DNA from: Devosia pacifica
GTDB taxonomy: Bacteria; Pseudomonadota; Alphaproteobacteria; Rhizobiales; Devosiaceae
NCBI RefSeq assembly: GCF_014652635.1
Contig: NZ_BMZE01000002.1
Location: forward strand, 103,391-167,390
Direction of reading: 5' to 3'
DNA length: 64,000 bases
The notes under the pieces: model-generated
What the model was told of the DNA's origin: nothing
Seen by the model: only the letters and a program-made list of their open reading frames with translations
The model's database searches: none
Made by a program: the position numbers and the translations under genes
Part shown: one piece after another, positions 36,994 to 44,978 of the stretch
How the letters are laid out: each line of letters starts with the position of its first letter
How positions within the stretch are numbered: position 1 is the stretch's first letter

Positions 36994-37881
36994 GTGTCAT
37001 CTGCTTTTCCGATCCCGCTGAATGCACTGAGGGCCATCGAGATCGTTGCCCGTCGCGGCGCGCTGGCTCCTGCGGCAGAGGAACTGGGCGTCACCGTCGG
37101 CGCGGTCAGCCAGCATATTCGGCGCGCAGAGGCACGGCTGGGCGTCGACCTGTTCGAGCGGACACCAAGAGGGCTCATTGCACTGCCGGTGCTGGCGGAG
37201 GTTCTGCCGCAGCTATCGCAGGGGTTCACGACCTTGGCCGATAGCCTCGCCACGCTGAGTGGCAATGAAGACCAGGTGCTGACCGTGACGGTTGCCGGGG
37301 TTTTTGCGTCGCGCTGGCTGATCTGGCGCATTGGCGAGTTTTCCAAACGCCATCCGAACATCGAACTCAGATTGTCCCTGTCAGCGCAGGTTCTCGACCT
37401 CAACCGCGCCGACATCGATTGCGGCATCAGGTTCGGCGAAGGGCACTGGAGCGGGGTGCGCGCCGAGCCGATCGGCGGCTTCGAGTATCGACCAGTTTGC
37501 GGACCGAGAACCGCAGAACGCCTGGCCTCTGCATCAAACCTTGCCGACGTCCCGGTGATCCGGGACACCTCGACGATGCTGTCCTGGCAGGCCTGGTGGA
37601 CCGCAATGGGCGTTGAGGAGCCGCTTGCGACCAGCGGGCCGACCTATCACGATCCCTCGCTGGCATTCGATGCGGCGATCTCCGAGCAGGGCGTGTTGCT
37701 GACGGTCGACATGATGACTGAGGATGCCGTTCGCCAAGGCAGGCTCGTCCGGCCCTTTGCAACCGCCGTCACCAGCTCGCGCGGATACTGGCTCGTCACT
37801 GGCGACGCTCGGCGCGCGACGCCGAAGGTCTCGGCCTTTCGCGCCTGGCTGCTCGAAGAAGCACGGTTGCAGACTTCTTAG
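36994..37881 (+). CDS. LysR-family transcriptional regulator (GcvA-like)
   Basis: A 295-residue regulator from GTG 36994, with TAGGAAAAC upstream. The N-terminal helix-turn-helix spans residues 7-65 (PLNALRAIEIVARRGALAPA, VGAVSQHIRRAEARLGVDLF). The remainder is a type-2 periplasmic-binding-fold effector domain; its YRPVCGPRT and WQAWWTAMGV segments are typical of the GcvA/AmpR branch. The target is unknown. Its stop codon overlaps the first ICE-like box of mbfA. Confidence 0.88.
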   Translation: MSSAFPIPLNALRAIEIVARRGALAPAAEELGVTVGAVSQHIRRAEARLGVDLFERTPRGLIALPVLAEVLPQLSQGFTTLADSLATLSGNEDQVLTVTVAGVFASRWLIWRIGEFSKRHPNIELRLSLSAQVLDLNRADIDCGIRFGEGHWSGVRAEPIGGFEYRPVCGPRTAERLASASNLADVPVIRDTSTMLSWQAWWTAMGVEEPLATSGPTYHDPSLAFDAAISEQGVLLTVDMMTEDAVRQGRLVRPFATAVTSSRGYWLVTGDARRATPKVSAFRAWLLEEARLQTS

Positions 37882-37893
37882 AACCGTTCTAAA
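37878..37893. promoter_or_regulatory. ICE-like Irr-binding box 1 before mbfA
   Basis: TTAGAACCGTTCTAAA has inverted TTAGAA/TTCTAA arms around 3 bases, matching the iron-control element TTTAGAA-N3-TTCTAAA at all but one end base. Confidence 0.75.
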
Positions 37894-37897
37894 GTAG

Positions 37898-37914
37898 TTT
37901 TGAATGGTTCTAAA
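37898..37914. promoter_or_regulatory. ICE-like Irr-binding box 2 before mbfA
   Basis: TTTTGAATGGTTCTAAA has one mismatch to TTTAGAA-N3-TTCTAAA. Its centre is 21 bases (two helical turns) from that of box 1, and it ends 13 bases before the mbfA start, so bound Irr would block transcription. Confidence 0.7.
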
Positions 37915-37927
37915 CTAGGCGGTTCAG

Positions 37928-38908
37928 ATGTTTGCTCTCCGCAGCTCGGCCAAGCGCGATTTTTCCTCCCTCAACGCGCGCGAGGTGCTGTCTCTGGCAA
38001 TTGCCGCAGAGGAGGAAGATGGCAGGATCTATTCGGAGTTCTCGAGCCGGCTCGCAGAGCATTTTCCTGGCTCTGCCGCCCTTTTCGACGGGATGGCAGC
38101 TGAAGAGGACGAGCATCGGCGCCGATTGCTCGATCTTTACATTGAAAAGTTCGGCACACGCCTTGTCCCGATCCGGCGTGAGCATGTGCGCGGGTTTCTC
38201 GAGCGCAAGCCGATCTGGCTGATGGAGCCGATCGCGCTCGAGGCCGTGCGCCAGCAGGTCTGGGAGATGGAGGAAAGCGCCTATCGCTTCTATCTTGCCG
38301 CAGCCGATCGCACCGATGATGCCGAGCTTCGCAAGCTGTTCGGTGACCTGGCGCGACAGGAAAAGGCCCATGCACACGCCGCCGATCGCCTCGAGGCCGA
38401 GCATCTCGGTGAGGCCGGCAAAAAGAACGAGGCCGACGAGGCGCACCGCCAGTTTGTCATGACTTATGTGCAGCCGGGCCTTGCCGGGCTGATGGACGGA
38501 TCGGTCTCGACACTTGCGCCGGTGTTCGCCGCTGCATTCGCCACCGGCGATACCTGGCAGACATTCCTTGTGGGACTGGCCGCAGCGATTGGCGCCGGCA
38601 TCTCCATGGGATTTACCGAAGTGGCGTCAGACGATGGCAAGCTCACCGGGCGCGGCTCGCCAATCAAGCGCGGACTTGCGGCCGGGGTGATGACGGCCAT
38701 AGGCGGGCTGGGGCATGCCCTGCCATATCTGATCACGGATTTCGTCACCGCTACGACAGTTGCAGTATTGATCGTGATCGCGGAATTATGGGCTATTGCC
38801 TATATTCAGAACCGCTACATGCAGACCCCTTTCTGGCGGGCCGTTATGCAAGTGGTGCTGGGAGGCTCGCTGGTGTTTGCCGCAGGGATACTCATCGGCA
38901 ACGCCTAG
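37928..38908 (+). CDS. mbfA: Membrane-bound ferritin-like iron exporter MbfA
   Basis: A 326-residue protein. Residues 1-165 are a rubrerythrin/ferritin-like di-iron domain with Glu and His ligands in LAIAAEEEDGRIYSEFSS, EEDEHRRRLLDLY, MEESAYRFY and RQEKAHAHAADRLE. Residues 170-326 are a VIT1/CCC1-like membrane domain (LAGLMDGSVSTLAPVFAAAF, GAGISMGFTEVASDDGKLTG). MbfA of rhizobia and Agrobacterium exports iron and is repressed by Irr when iron is low. The two ICE-like boxes here agree with that. Confidence 0.94.
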   Translation: MFALRSSAKRDFSSLNAREVLSLAIAAEEEDGRIYSEFSSRLAEHFPGSAALFDGMAAEEDEHRRRLLDLYIEKFGTRLVPIRREHVRGFLERKPIWLMEPIALEAVRQQVWEMEESAYRFYLAAADRTDDAELRKLFGDLARQEKAHAHAADRLEAEHLGEAGKKNEADEAHRQFVMTYVQPGLAGLMDGSVSTLAPVFAAAFATGDTWQTFLVGLAAAIGAGISMGFTEVASDDGKLTGRGSPIKRGLAAGVMTAIGGLGHALPYLITDFVTATTVAVLIVIAELWAIAYIQNRYMQTPFWRAVMQVVLGGSLVFAAGILIGNA

Positions 38909-38924
38909 AACAGGCGGTCGCGAC

Positions 38925-39341
38925 ATGGATTTGACGAACAGGACTGCGCGTTTCGCCTTGGCGCTTGTTACCGTGACGGCATGGTCCATGCCAATAGCCG
39001 CGGGACAGCAGCGAACCTCGCCGGTGATGGTGGGCGGCAATGACGGGCTCGATGCCTGCATGTCGTATGGTGAAGTCGTCGGCCTCGACCCGGCCGGTGA
39101 CGGGTTTCTGTCCGTTCGCGCGGGTCCGGGTACGCATCATGGCGAAGTGGACAGATTGAGCCTCGGCACGGGCGCATTTGCCTGCGATGAGGCTACAGCG
39201 GATGACGGGACGTCGTGGGTCGGCATCGTCTACGGCGAGGAGTGTGGCGTCAGCAGCCCTATTGATGGTCGTCACCCCTATGACGGACCGTGCCGCTCGG
39301 GCTGGGTGCACGCGGACTACTTCGTGATCACAGCCGGCTGA
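38925..39341 (+). CDS. Small exported SH3-domain protein
   Basis: A 138-residue protein from ATG 38925 with a signal peptide (ARFALALVTVTAWSMPIAAG). One SH3b-like module: GDGFLSVRAGPGTHHGEVDR near residue 60, then WVGIVYGEECGVSSP and the end SGWVHADYFVITAG. Several cysteines could form disulfides in the periplasm. It lies 16 bases after mbfA and may share its transcript. Function unknown. Confidence 0.78.
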   Translation: MDLTNRTARFALALVTVTAWSMPIAAGQQRTSPVMVGGNDGLDACMSYGEVVGLDPAGDGFLSVRAGPGTHHGEVDRLSLGTGAFACDEATADDGTSWVGIVYGEECGVSSPIDGRHPYDGPCRSGWVHADYFVITAG

Positions 39342-39350
39342 GCACGGCGT

Positions 39351-39989
39351 TCAGAGCCCGCCGCGCTCGCGCACCATGTCGCGCATCGCAAGCGACGCTG
39401 CATCGCCCGCGTTTTCAAGCCCTGCGGCAACACCCTGACGATCCGGCACAGCCCGGTTCTGGCTGGCCTTGAACTTGCCGGCAAGAGACGCAATCGGCAC
39501 CTCGATACCGACAATGCCCTTGATCTGCCCGGCGATGAATGACGCAGGCGCGTCCGAAACGGCCCAAGGTTGCGGACGTTTGCCTTCATGAAGGCGCGTC
39601 AGCGCTTCGATTTGCGCCGCCAGCCACTCGGGTTCCTGATGGATACTCGCGACGCCGCGCGCCTCAACCACGGCATAGTTCCAGGTCGGCACCACACGCC
39701 CGTGCTCGGCCTTGGCCGGATACCATGAGGGGCTGATATAGCCATCGGCCCCGCGAAACACGATCAGCGCCTCGGGAGCGTCGCTCAGGACCTGCCATTG
39801 CGGATTGGCGCGCGACACATGGCAGCGCAAGGTGCCGCGCTCGCCGCCGTCTCGATCAAGAACGAACGGTACCGGATCCGCCAGAGCACCCTCGGGTCCA
39901 ACACTGATCAGCAAACCAAGGGGGTTTGCCGCCATGAAATCGAACAGGGGCTCCGGCTCGGTCTCTATGAATGCGGGAGGCTGATACAT
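39351..39989 (-). CDS. PaiB-type FMN-binding protein
   Basis: A 212-residue protein starting MYQPPAFIETEPEPLFDFM, with GGAG upstream. Marks of the family are HVSRANPQW, WYPAKAEHGRVVPTWNYAVV, and IKGIVGIEVPIASLAGKFKA. The family was described as a negative transcriptional regulator in Bacillus (PaiB), but has a split-barrel flavin-binding fold and no DNA-binding domain, so a flavin- or haem-related redox role is as likely. Downstream of a GMC oxidoreductase gene, 66 bases apart. Confidence 0.88.
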   Translation of the reverse strand: MYQPPAFIETEPEPLFDFMAANPLGLLISVGPEGALADPVPFVLDRDGGERGTLRCHVSRANPQWQVLSDAPEALIVFRGADGYISPSWYPAKAEHGRVVPTWNYAVVEARGVASIHQEPEWLAAQIEALTRLHEGKRPQPWAVSDAPASFIAGQIKGIVGIEVPIASLAGKFKASQNRAVPDRQGVAAGLENAGDAASLAMRDMVRERGGL

Positions 39990-40055
39990 CGCCAAACTCC
40001 ATCTAATCCGCGCCATCCGGCAAGGCGGCGACGCGGATGGCTATATAGCACAGGG

Positions 40056-41681
40056 TCAGCTGTGATCAGCGGCAATCATGCTTGCGGCCTTCGAGCCGAT
40101 GGCCATCGCCGGTGCGTTGGTATTGCCGGAGACGATCTGCGGCATGATCGAACAATCGATGACGCGCAGCCGATCGATGCCGCGCACCCGCAGCCGGGCA
40201 TCGACCACTGCGCTCGTATCGCCATCCGGCCCCATACGCAGCGTGCCAACGGGATGGTAATTGGTCTTCACCGTCTGCCCGCAATAGTGATTGAGCTTGT
40301 CGTCATCGGCCATGACCTCTGCGCCGGGCAGCAGCTCGCGGTCGATTTTCGATGCGAAGGGTTCGGTTGCCAGCAATTCGCGCGCATGCCGCAATGCCCC
40401 GATGGTCAGGCGCAGATCGTCCGGATCACCGAAGAAATTGCAATCGACGACCGGCTGCGCCTCTGGGTCGGCGGATGCGAGCTTTACCGAACCGCGCGCC
40501 TTTGGGCGCAACAGGCAGGTGGTGAAGGTGACACCCCAGGTCGGCTCGGCAGCCGACACATCGCGATCGAGATAAACGATAGGCGCGCAATAGAGCTGGA
40601 TGGTCGGGCGCGAGCCGCCATCCGGGTCGAAGAACAGGCAGGATTCGATTCCCGTGGTGGTCACCGGCCCCGAATTGAACATCAGGTATTGCAGGCCATT
40701 GCGCACCATGGGCCAGCCCTTGTCTTCGCCGAAATAGCCGGACTTGCCCTTCGTCGTCGCGATGACCGGCACTTCGTGGTGGTCCTGCAAATTCTGCCCC
40801 ACGGCCGGCTGGTCGAGCCGGACGGAAATGCCATTCTCGCGCAAATGATCGGCAGGCCCGATGCCCGAAAGCATCATCAGCTTGGCACTGTTATATGTGC
40901 CCGCCGCAACCAGCACTTCACGGCCGGCGCGCACCGTATGGCTCTCGCCATTGCGGCGGTAGACCACACCCGTGGCAACCCCATTCTCTATGATGATGCG
41001 CTCGACCAGCGCCTGGGTGACCACCGCCAACCGGTCGTCTTTGGCTAGCGGGTCGAGAAACGCCTTCTTGGCGTCGGAGCGTTCCACATAGCGCCCCCAC
41101 TGGCCGTAGGTGTGCTGCATCACCCCGACGCCGTTCTGGCGCTCGCCATTGAAATCGGGGTTGTATTTGTGGCCAAGCCCTTGCGCCGCCCTCAGGAAAT
41201 CCTCGGTCGTGCCGCTGAGGTGACCCGGATCCGAGACCCGTAGATTGCCGCCAATGCCATGGTAGCGATCGTTGAACTTGGCATTGGATTCGATGCCGGT
41301 GAAGTGTCCTAGCAGATCCTCATAAGACCATTCGGTGGTATTGCCGAGCCCGGCTGCCCAGCCATCGTAGTCTTCCCTTTGCCCCCGCATATAAACCATT
41401 GCATTCACGGCACTGCCACCGCCGAGCACCTTGGCCACGGGCACGGTGGGCGCCCTGCCACCAAGCTGCGGCTGCGGCACGGTCTTGTGCATCTCGAGGA
41501 AGGTGTCCTTGGCCAGATACTTCATGTAGCCGGCAGGCATAGCCATCACCCGATTGGTCGCTGGTGCACCACGCTCGATGATCAGCACCGAGTAGCCAAA
41601 ATCGCGCACCAGGCGCATTGCCGCGACCGAAGCGGCCGAGCCGCCGCCGGCGATGATGAAGTCGTAAGTTTTTTCGGGCAT
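40056..41681 (-). CDS. GMC-family FAD oxidoreductase (choline dehydrogenase-like)
   Basis: A 541-residue flavoenzyme that oxidises an alcohol. The FAD site is DFIIAGGGSAASVAAMRL (usually GSGSAG), followed by LGGGSAVNAMVYMRG and [20 protein letters not shown]. The active-site His is in NYHPVGTLRMG and the second His position is replaced by Asn in SGNTNAP, as usual for many GMC enzymes. It differs clearly from betA at 53-55 kb, so another substrate is likely. Neighbours DUF2306-like and paiB-like on the same strand suggest one operon. Confidence 0.87.
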   Translation of the reverse strand: MPEKTYDFIIAGGGSAASVAAMRLVRDFGYSVLIIERGAPATNRVMAMPAGYMKYLAKDTFLEMHKTVPQPQLGGRAPTVPVAKVLGGGSAVNAMVYMRGQREDYDGWAAGLGNTTEWSYEDLLGHFTGIESNAKFNDRYHGIGGNLRVSDPGHLSGTTEDFLRAAQGLGHKYNPDFNGERQNGVGVMQHTYGQWGRYVERSDAKKAFLDPLAKDDRLAVVTQALVERIIIENGVATGVVYRRNGESHTVRAGREVLVAAGTYNSAKLMMLSGIGPADHLRENGISVRLDQPAVGQNLQDHHEVPVIATTKGKSGYFGEDKGWPMVRNGLQYLMFNSGPVTTTGIESCLFFDPDGGSRPTIQLYCAPIVYLDRDVSAAEPTWGVTFTTCLLRPKARGSVKLASADPEAQPVVDCNFFGDPDDLRLTIGALRHARELLATEPFASKIDRELLPGAEVMADDDKLNHYCGQTVKTNYHPVGTLRMGPDGDTSAVVDARLRVRGIDRLRVIDCSIMPQIVSGNTNAPAMAIGSKAASMIAADHS

Positions 41682-41731
41682 TTGCTCCTCCGGGCGCGGA
41701 CACTAGCCGCTTCGGCGGAGCCGTTAAAGTC

Positions 41732-42235
41732 TCAACCGGCGCGGCGCAGTCGCTTTCGGGGGATCATCCTGAAGTAGATCAGCGCTGCGACAGCGAGCGC
41801 AATGCCGATACCGATCAGCGATGGCGTCCAGCCTGCCTCATAGCCGAACAGCACGGCATGCATACGCCGGCCAGGCAGCAGGGTGAAGGCGCCGGCAAGC
41901 ATTAGTGCCGAGACGAACACCGTCACCATGCCGGCACGATGTTCGGCGACATTTCCGCGCCTGATGGCAAAGAGTGCCTGCGCAATGCCTGAGTATGTGA
42001 GCAGCGAGAACAGATGTATCGGGCTGAATGGGCCGATCAGGCGAATTTCGTTGATGAAGAATGCGCTGGTCGCAACCACGAGCATCAGCACAACCCAGAC
42101 GCGCCCAAAAAGCTTGTGGAGCCTCGTTCCCTTGCGCCGAACAAGCACAAATGCACCAAGAGCGGTCGCGAGAATCGCCGCGTAGGTGTGCATCTGGATC
42201 ATCAGGCTCGATTGCATCAGTGGTTCGAGTGTCAT
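41732..42235 (-). CDS. DUF2306-like inner-membrane protein
   Basis: A 167-residue protein starting at the ATG 42235. Four to five hydrophobic segments are seen: MIQMHTYAAILATALGAFVL, VWVVLMLVVATSAFFI, AGMVTVFVSALMLAGAFTLL and LIGIGIALAVAALIYF. The RRKGTRLHKLFGRVWV segment with a conserved His is typical of DUF2306. Function unknown; some relatives are thought to bind haem. It precedes the GMC gene by 50 bases and is divergent from a membrane LytTR regulator. Confidence 0.75.
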   Translation of the reverse strand: MTLEPLMQSSLMIQMHTYAAILATALGAFVLVRRKGTRLHKLFGRVWVVLMLVVATSAFFINEIRLIGPFSPIHLFSLLTYSGIAQALFAIRRGNVAEHRAGMVTVFVSALMLAGAFTLLPGRRMHAVLFGYEAGWTPSLIGIGIALAVAALIYFRMIPRKRLRRAG

Positions 42236-42341
42236 TGTCGGCTCCTGCCACACGGATCGGTTGCACCGGGTTTGCGTGCCGCAGATGAGGCGCTAGTGTG
42301 GGGTCGAGCAACCTTCCATTCGTGAACCGCAGCGCTGCTAC

Positions 42342-43118
42342 GTGAACGACACGCCCTGGCAATTGACGGTCCGCGAACTGCATGCGGAAGCACGCAACCC
42401 ACGCGTTTGGGCAGTCATGGCGATTGCGTGCCTGCTGATTGGCGCAATCGGGCCGTTTGACACCTTTACCCTGCCCCTGCCGATGCGCGTCGGTTACTGG
42501 TCGATGATCGTTGTCTCGACCTATGCGCTTGCCACCGCCGTCGCGACCTATGTGACGATCCGACTCGAGCCGTTGCTGCCGACCACTCTCGCTTATGCTC
42601 TTGCTGGTGCGATTGCGGGTTTGCCGGTGGCGTTCCTGGTCATGGCGATAAACGCGGTGATGTTCGAGCACACAGCGATCGATCCGGTTCTGCTGCTTGT
42701 CTACTGCCCGCTGGTCGCGTTGTGCATTTCCGTGCTGTCGAGCTTTCTGCCTCATGCGACGGCGCCGAGACCAACCACCGGACAGCCGCAAGCTGTTGCA
42801 CAAGATCCGCCGATACTTGTGCGCCTCCCGCTGCAGCAACGCGGGCGCCTGCTCGCCCTGTCGGTGAGCGACCACTATGTTGACGTGATCACCGACAGGG
42901 GGCACGCCCTCGTACTGATGCGTCTTTCCGATGCCATCGGTGAAACGCGAGGCGTTGAGGGATTGCAGGTGCACCGGTCGCACTGGGTGGCGGTTGCGGC
43001 AGTCAAACGTGCGCGGCGCAGCAGCGGTCGGCAAATTCTCGAGCTCGAAGACGGACGCGAAATTCCGGTGAGCCGCACCTATTTGCAGGCGGCGCGCGCG
43101 AAAGGTTTGCTGGGCTAA
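42342..43118 (+). CDS. Membrane-anchored LytTR DNA-binding regulator
   Basis: A 258-residue protein from GTG 42342. Residues 20-135 have four hydrophobic segments (VMAIACLLIGAIGPF, YWSMIVVSTYALATAVATYV, TLAYALAGAIAGLPVAFLVM, VLLLVYCPLVALCISVL). After a linker, residues 160-255 are a LytTR domain: LLALSVSDHYVDVITDRG, MRLSDAIGE, VHRSHWVAVAAVKRARR and EIPVSRTYLQAARAKGL. It likely senses a membrane signal and controls the divergent DUF2306-like gene; a metal or redox cue is possible but not shown. Confidence 0.86.
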   Translation: MNDTPWQLTVRELHAEARNPRVWAVMAIACLLIGAIGPFDTFTLPLPMRVGYWSMIVVSTYALATAVATYVTIRLEPLLPTTLAYALAGAIAGLPVAFLVMAINAVMFEHTAIDPVLLLVYCPLVALCISVLSSFLPHATAPRPTTGQPQAVAQDPPILVRLPLQQRGRLLALSVSDHYVDVITDRGHALVLMRLSDAIGETRGVEGLQVHRSHWVAVAAVKRARRSSGRQILELEDGREIPVSRTYLQAARAKGLLG

Positions 43119-43207
43119 CAACAGCTTGCCCGTGTTGGCAGACGCAGGGCTGAACTGGGCGGCGCTTCAGTGCGTTAGAAGACAAACATTGTTCAGGAGA
43201 CGCGCAG

Positions 43208-43462
43208 ATGGCCGAGCACAAGTTCAGCGACGCGGCATTGTCGATTTTCACGTTCGCCGCCTACCACGCACTGGTCAGTGGAGATCCGGTCAGCGAGGTA
43301 GTTCTTGACGACGGGCATGGCCACAAGGCCAGCCCGGAGGGTATTTCAGAATTGCAGGACGCGGGCCTTCTGGAGATGGACGGAGATCGCGGTGCCTTCA
43401 ATAGCGAAGGCGAAGCGGTTCTTGCCGACATGATCGCGCACATTCGCGCCTTCAAAAACTAG
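43208..43462 (+). CDS. Hypothetical small protein
   Basis: An 84-residue soluble protein with CAGGAGACGCAG just before its ATG. The composition is acidic; FSDAALSIFTFAAYHAL and AGLLEMDGDRGAFNSEG suggest a short winged or helical fold. No family recognised. It lies between the LytTR gene and a flavoprotein gene, all on the plus strand. Confidence 0.65.
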   Translation: MAEHKFSDAALSIFTFAAYHALVSGDPVSEVVLDDGHGHKASPEGISELQDAGLLEMDGDRGAFNSEGEAVLADMIAHIRAFKN

Positions 43463-43517
43463 TCTTTGCCCATCCTAATTTTCAAGCCTGTATGTCAGGC
43501 CAAAAAGCTCAACAGTA

Positions 43518-44930
43518 ATGTCTCAAGCACAAAACCTGACATGCGATGTCGCAGTCATTGGGGCGGGCACGGCCGGTCTCGCTGCAGCACACGAAGCGCA
43601 ACGGGCAGGAAAGCGCCTGCTGCTGATCGACGATAAATTCGAGGGCACGGTCTGCGCCCATGTCGGTTGCATGCCCTCGAAGCTGTTGATCGCGGCATCC
43701 CGCACCGCACACGGCGTCACTGTTGCGGACACGTTCGGCGTTCACGTTACTGACTGGCACGTCGATGGTTCCGAAGTGATGGCGCGAGTGCGGCGGGAGC
43801 GGGACAAGTTTGTTGCGGCAACGAAGAAGTCATTTGCCGATTTTCCCGAAGACAGCCTGATCAAGGCGCGCGCTCGCTTCTCCTCTCCGGGAACTCTGGT
43901 GCTCGACGACGGACGTGCGATCGAGGCGAAGGCCATTGTTATTGCAACGGGCGCCACCGCACAGGTTCCGCCGCCACTCAAACCCATCGAAGACCGCATT
44001 CTCACCAACCGCAACGTTTTTGAACTGACGCAGCTGCCGAAGTCGTTGGCCGTTGTCGGTGGTGGCGCACTGGGACTTGAATTGGCCCAGGCCTTTTCGC
44101 GGCTGGGGGTCGAAGTGACCATCTTCGACCGTTCCACCCAGATCGGCGGCATTGCCGACGAGGAGGCGCAACAGGAGCTGCAAAGCTGTATCAGCAACGA
44201 GCTGACGCTACGGCTAGGAGTCGATGTCGACGCGGAAGCGAGCGGCGAAGGTGCAACGCTCAGTTGGTCGGGCGCCAGCAGCGGAAAAAAGACCTTTGAA
44301 AAAGTACTGGTGGCAGCGGGACGCAAGCCGCAGCTGGAAGATCTAGCGCTTGAGAACAGCGGACTTGCACTCGACGATAAGGGCGTTCCGGTCTTCGACC
44401 CGCAGACCATGCGCTGCGATCATAGCGCGATCTATATGGCCGGTGACAGTGATGGCTCTTTGCCAGTGCTGCACGAGGCCTCTGCGGAAGGGCGCATAGC
44501 TGGTCGCAACGCGGCGCTGCATCCCGATGCAGAACAGCACACCCGCATGCCTGCCTTTAGTATGGTGTTCAGCGAACCGAATGCGGCGGTTGTCGGCGAA
44601 CCGCCGCAAAGCCATAGCCTGATCGGACGTTCGAGCTATCAGGATCAGGGCCGCGCCAAGGTCGACGATCGGGCCTATGGTATCGTCAAGATTTACGCCC
44701 GGCCAGGCGATGGAATGCTCACAGGTGCCACCGTAGTTGCGCCGGGAGGCGAGCATCTGGCGCACCTTCTGGCCTGGTGCATCGGTGCGGGGCTGACAGC
44801 ATCACAGGTTCTCAACATGCCATTTTATCATCCGACCCTTGAAGAGGGACTGCGGTCTGGCTTGAGGCAAATCTGCGATCAGGCGCCGGATACGGGCGAG
44901 ATCGATCGCAATACGCCGCCCGGCGTCTAA
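43518..44930 (+). CDS. Pyridine nucleotide-disulfide oxidoreductase (dihydrolipoyl dehydrogenase-like)
   Basis: A 470-residue FAD enzyme. FAD site VIGAGTAGLAAAHEA, redox pair Cys46 and Cys51 in GTVCAHVGCMPSK, NAD site VVGGGALGLELAQAF, second FAD segment YMAGDSDG, and the C-terminal catalytic FYHPTLEEGL with His and Glu. The first active-site loop differs from the usual GGTCLNVGC. No acyltransferase (E2) gene is near, so it is probably not an E3 of a 2-oxoacid complex; a stand-alone disulfide or quinone reductase role is possible. Confidence 0.88.
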   Translation: MSQAQNLTCDVAVIGAGTAGLAAAHEAQRAGKRLLLIDDKFEGTVCAHVGCMPSKLLIAASRTAHGVTVADTFGVHVTDWHVDGSEVMARVRRERDKFVAATKKSFADFPEDSLIKARARFSSPGTLVLDDGRAIEAKAIVIATGATAQVPPPLKPIEDRILTNRNVFELTQLPKSLAVVGGGALGLELAQAFSRLGVEVTIFDRSTQIGGIADEEAQQELQSCISNELTLRLGVDVDAEASGEGATLSWSGASSGKKTFEKVLVAAGRKPQLEDLALENSGLALDDKGVPVFDPQTMRCDHSAIYMAGDSDGSLPVLHEASAEGRIAGRNAALHPDAEQHTRMPAFSMVFSEPNAAVVGEPPQSHSLIGRSSYQDQGRAKVDDRAYGIVKIYARPGDGMLTGATVVAPGGEHLAHLLAWCIGAGLTASQVLNMPFYHPTLEEGLRSGLRQICDQAPDTGEIDRNTPPGV

Positions 44931-44978
44931 CCCCCGCTTACCCCAGTCGTCTTTTCCCAGACTTACCGAAGGTGTCCT

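Noticed and set aside
40056..41681. A second betA
   Set aside because: The GMC enzyme differs from the bet operon BetA in its FAD loop and is away from betB, so the same substrate should not be assumed.
42236..42341. LytTR-type direct repeats in the divergent promoter
   Set aside because: Only loose matches (GGTTGCA and GGTTTGC) were found, not spaced or conserved well enough to report as a site.
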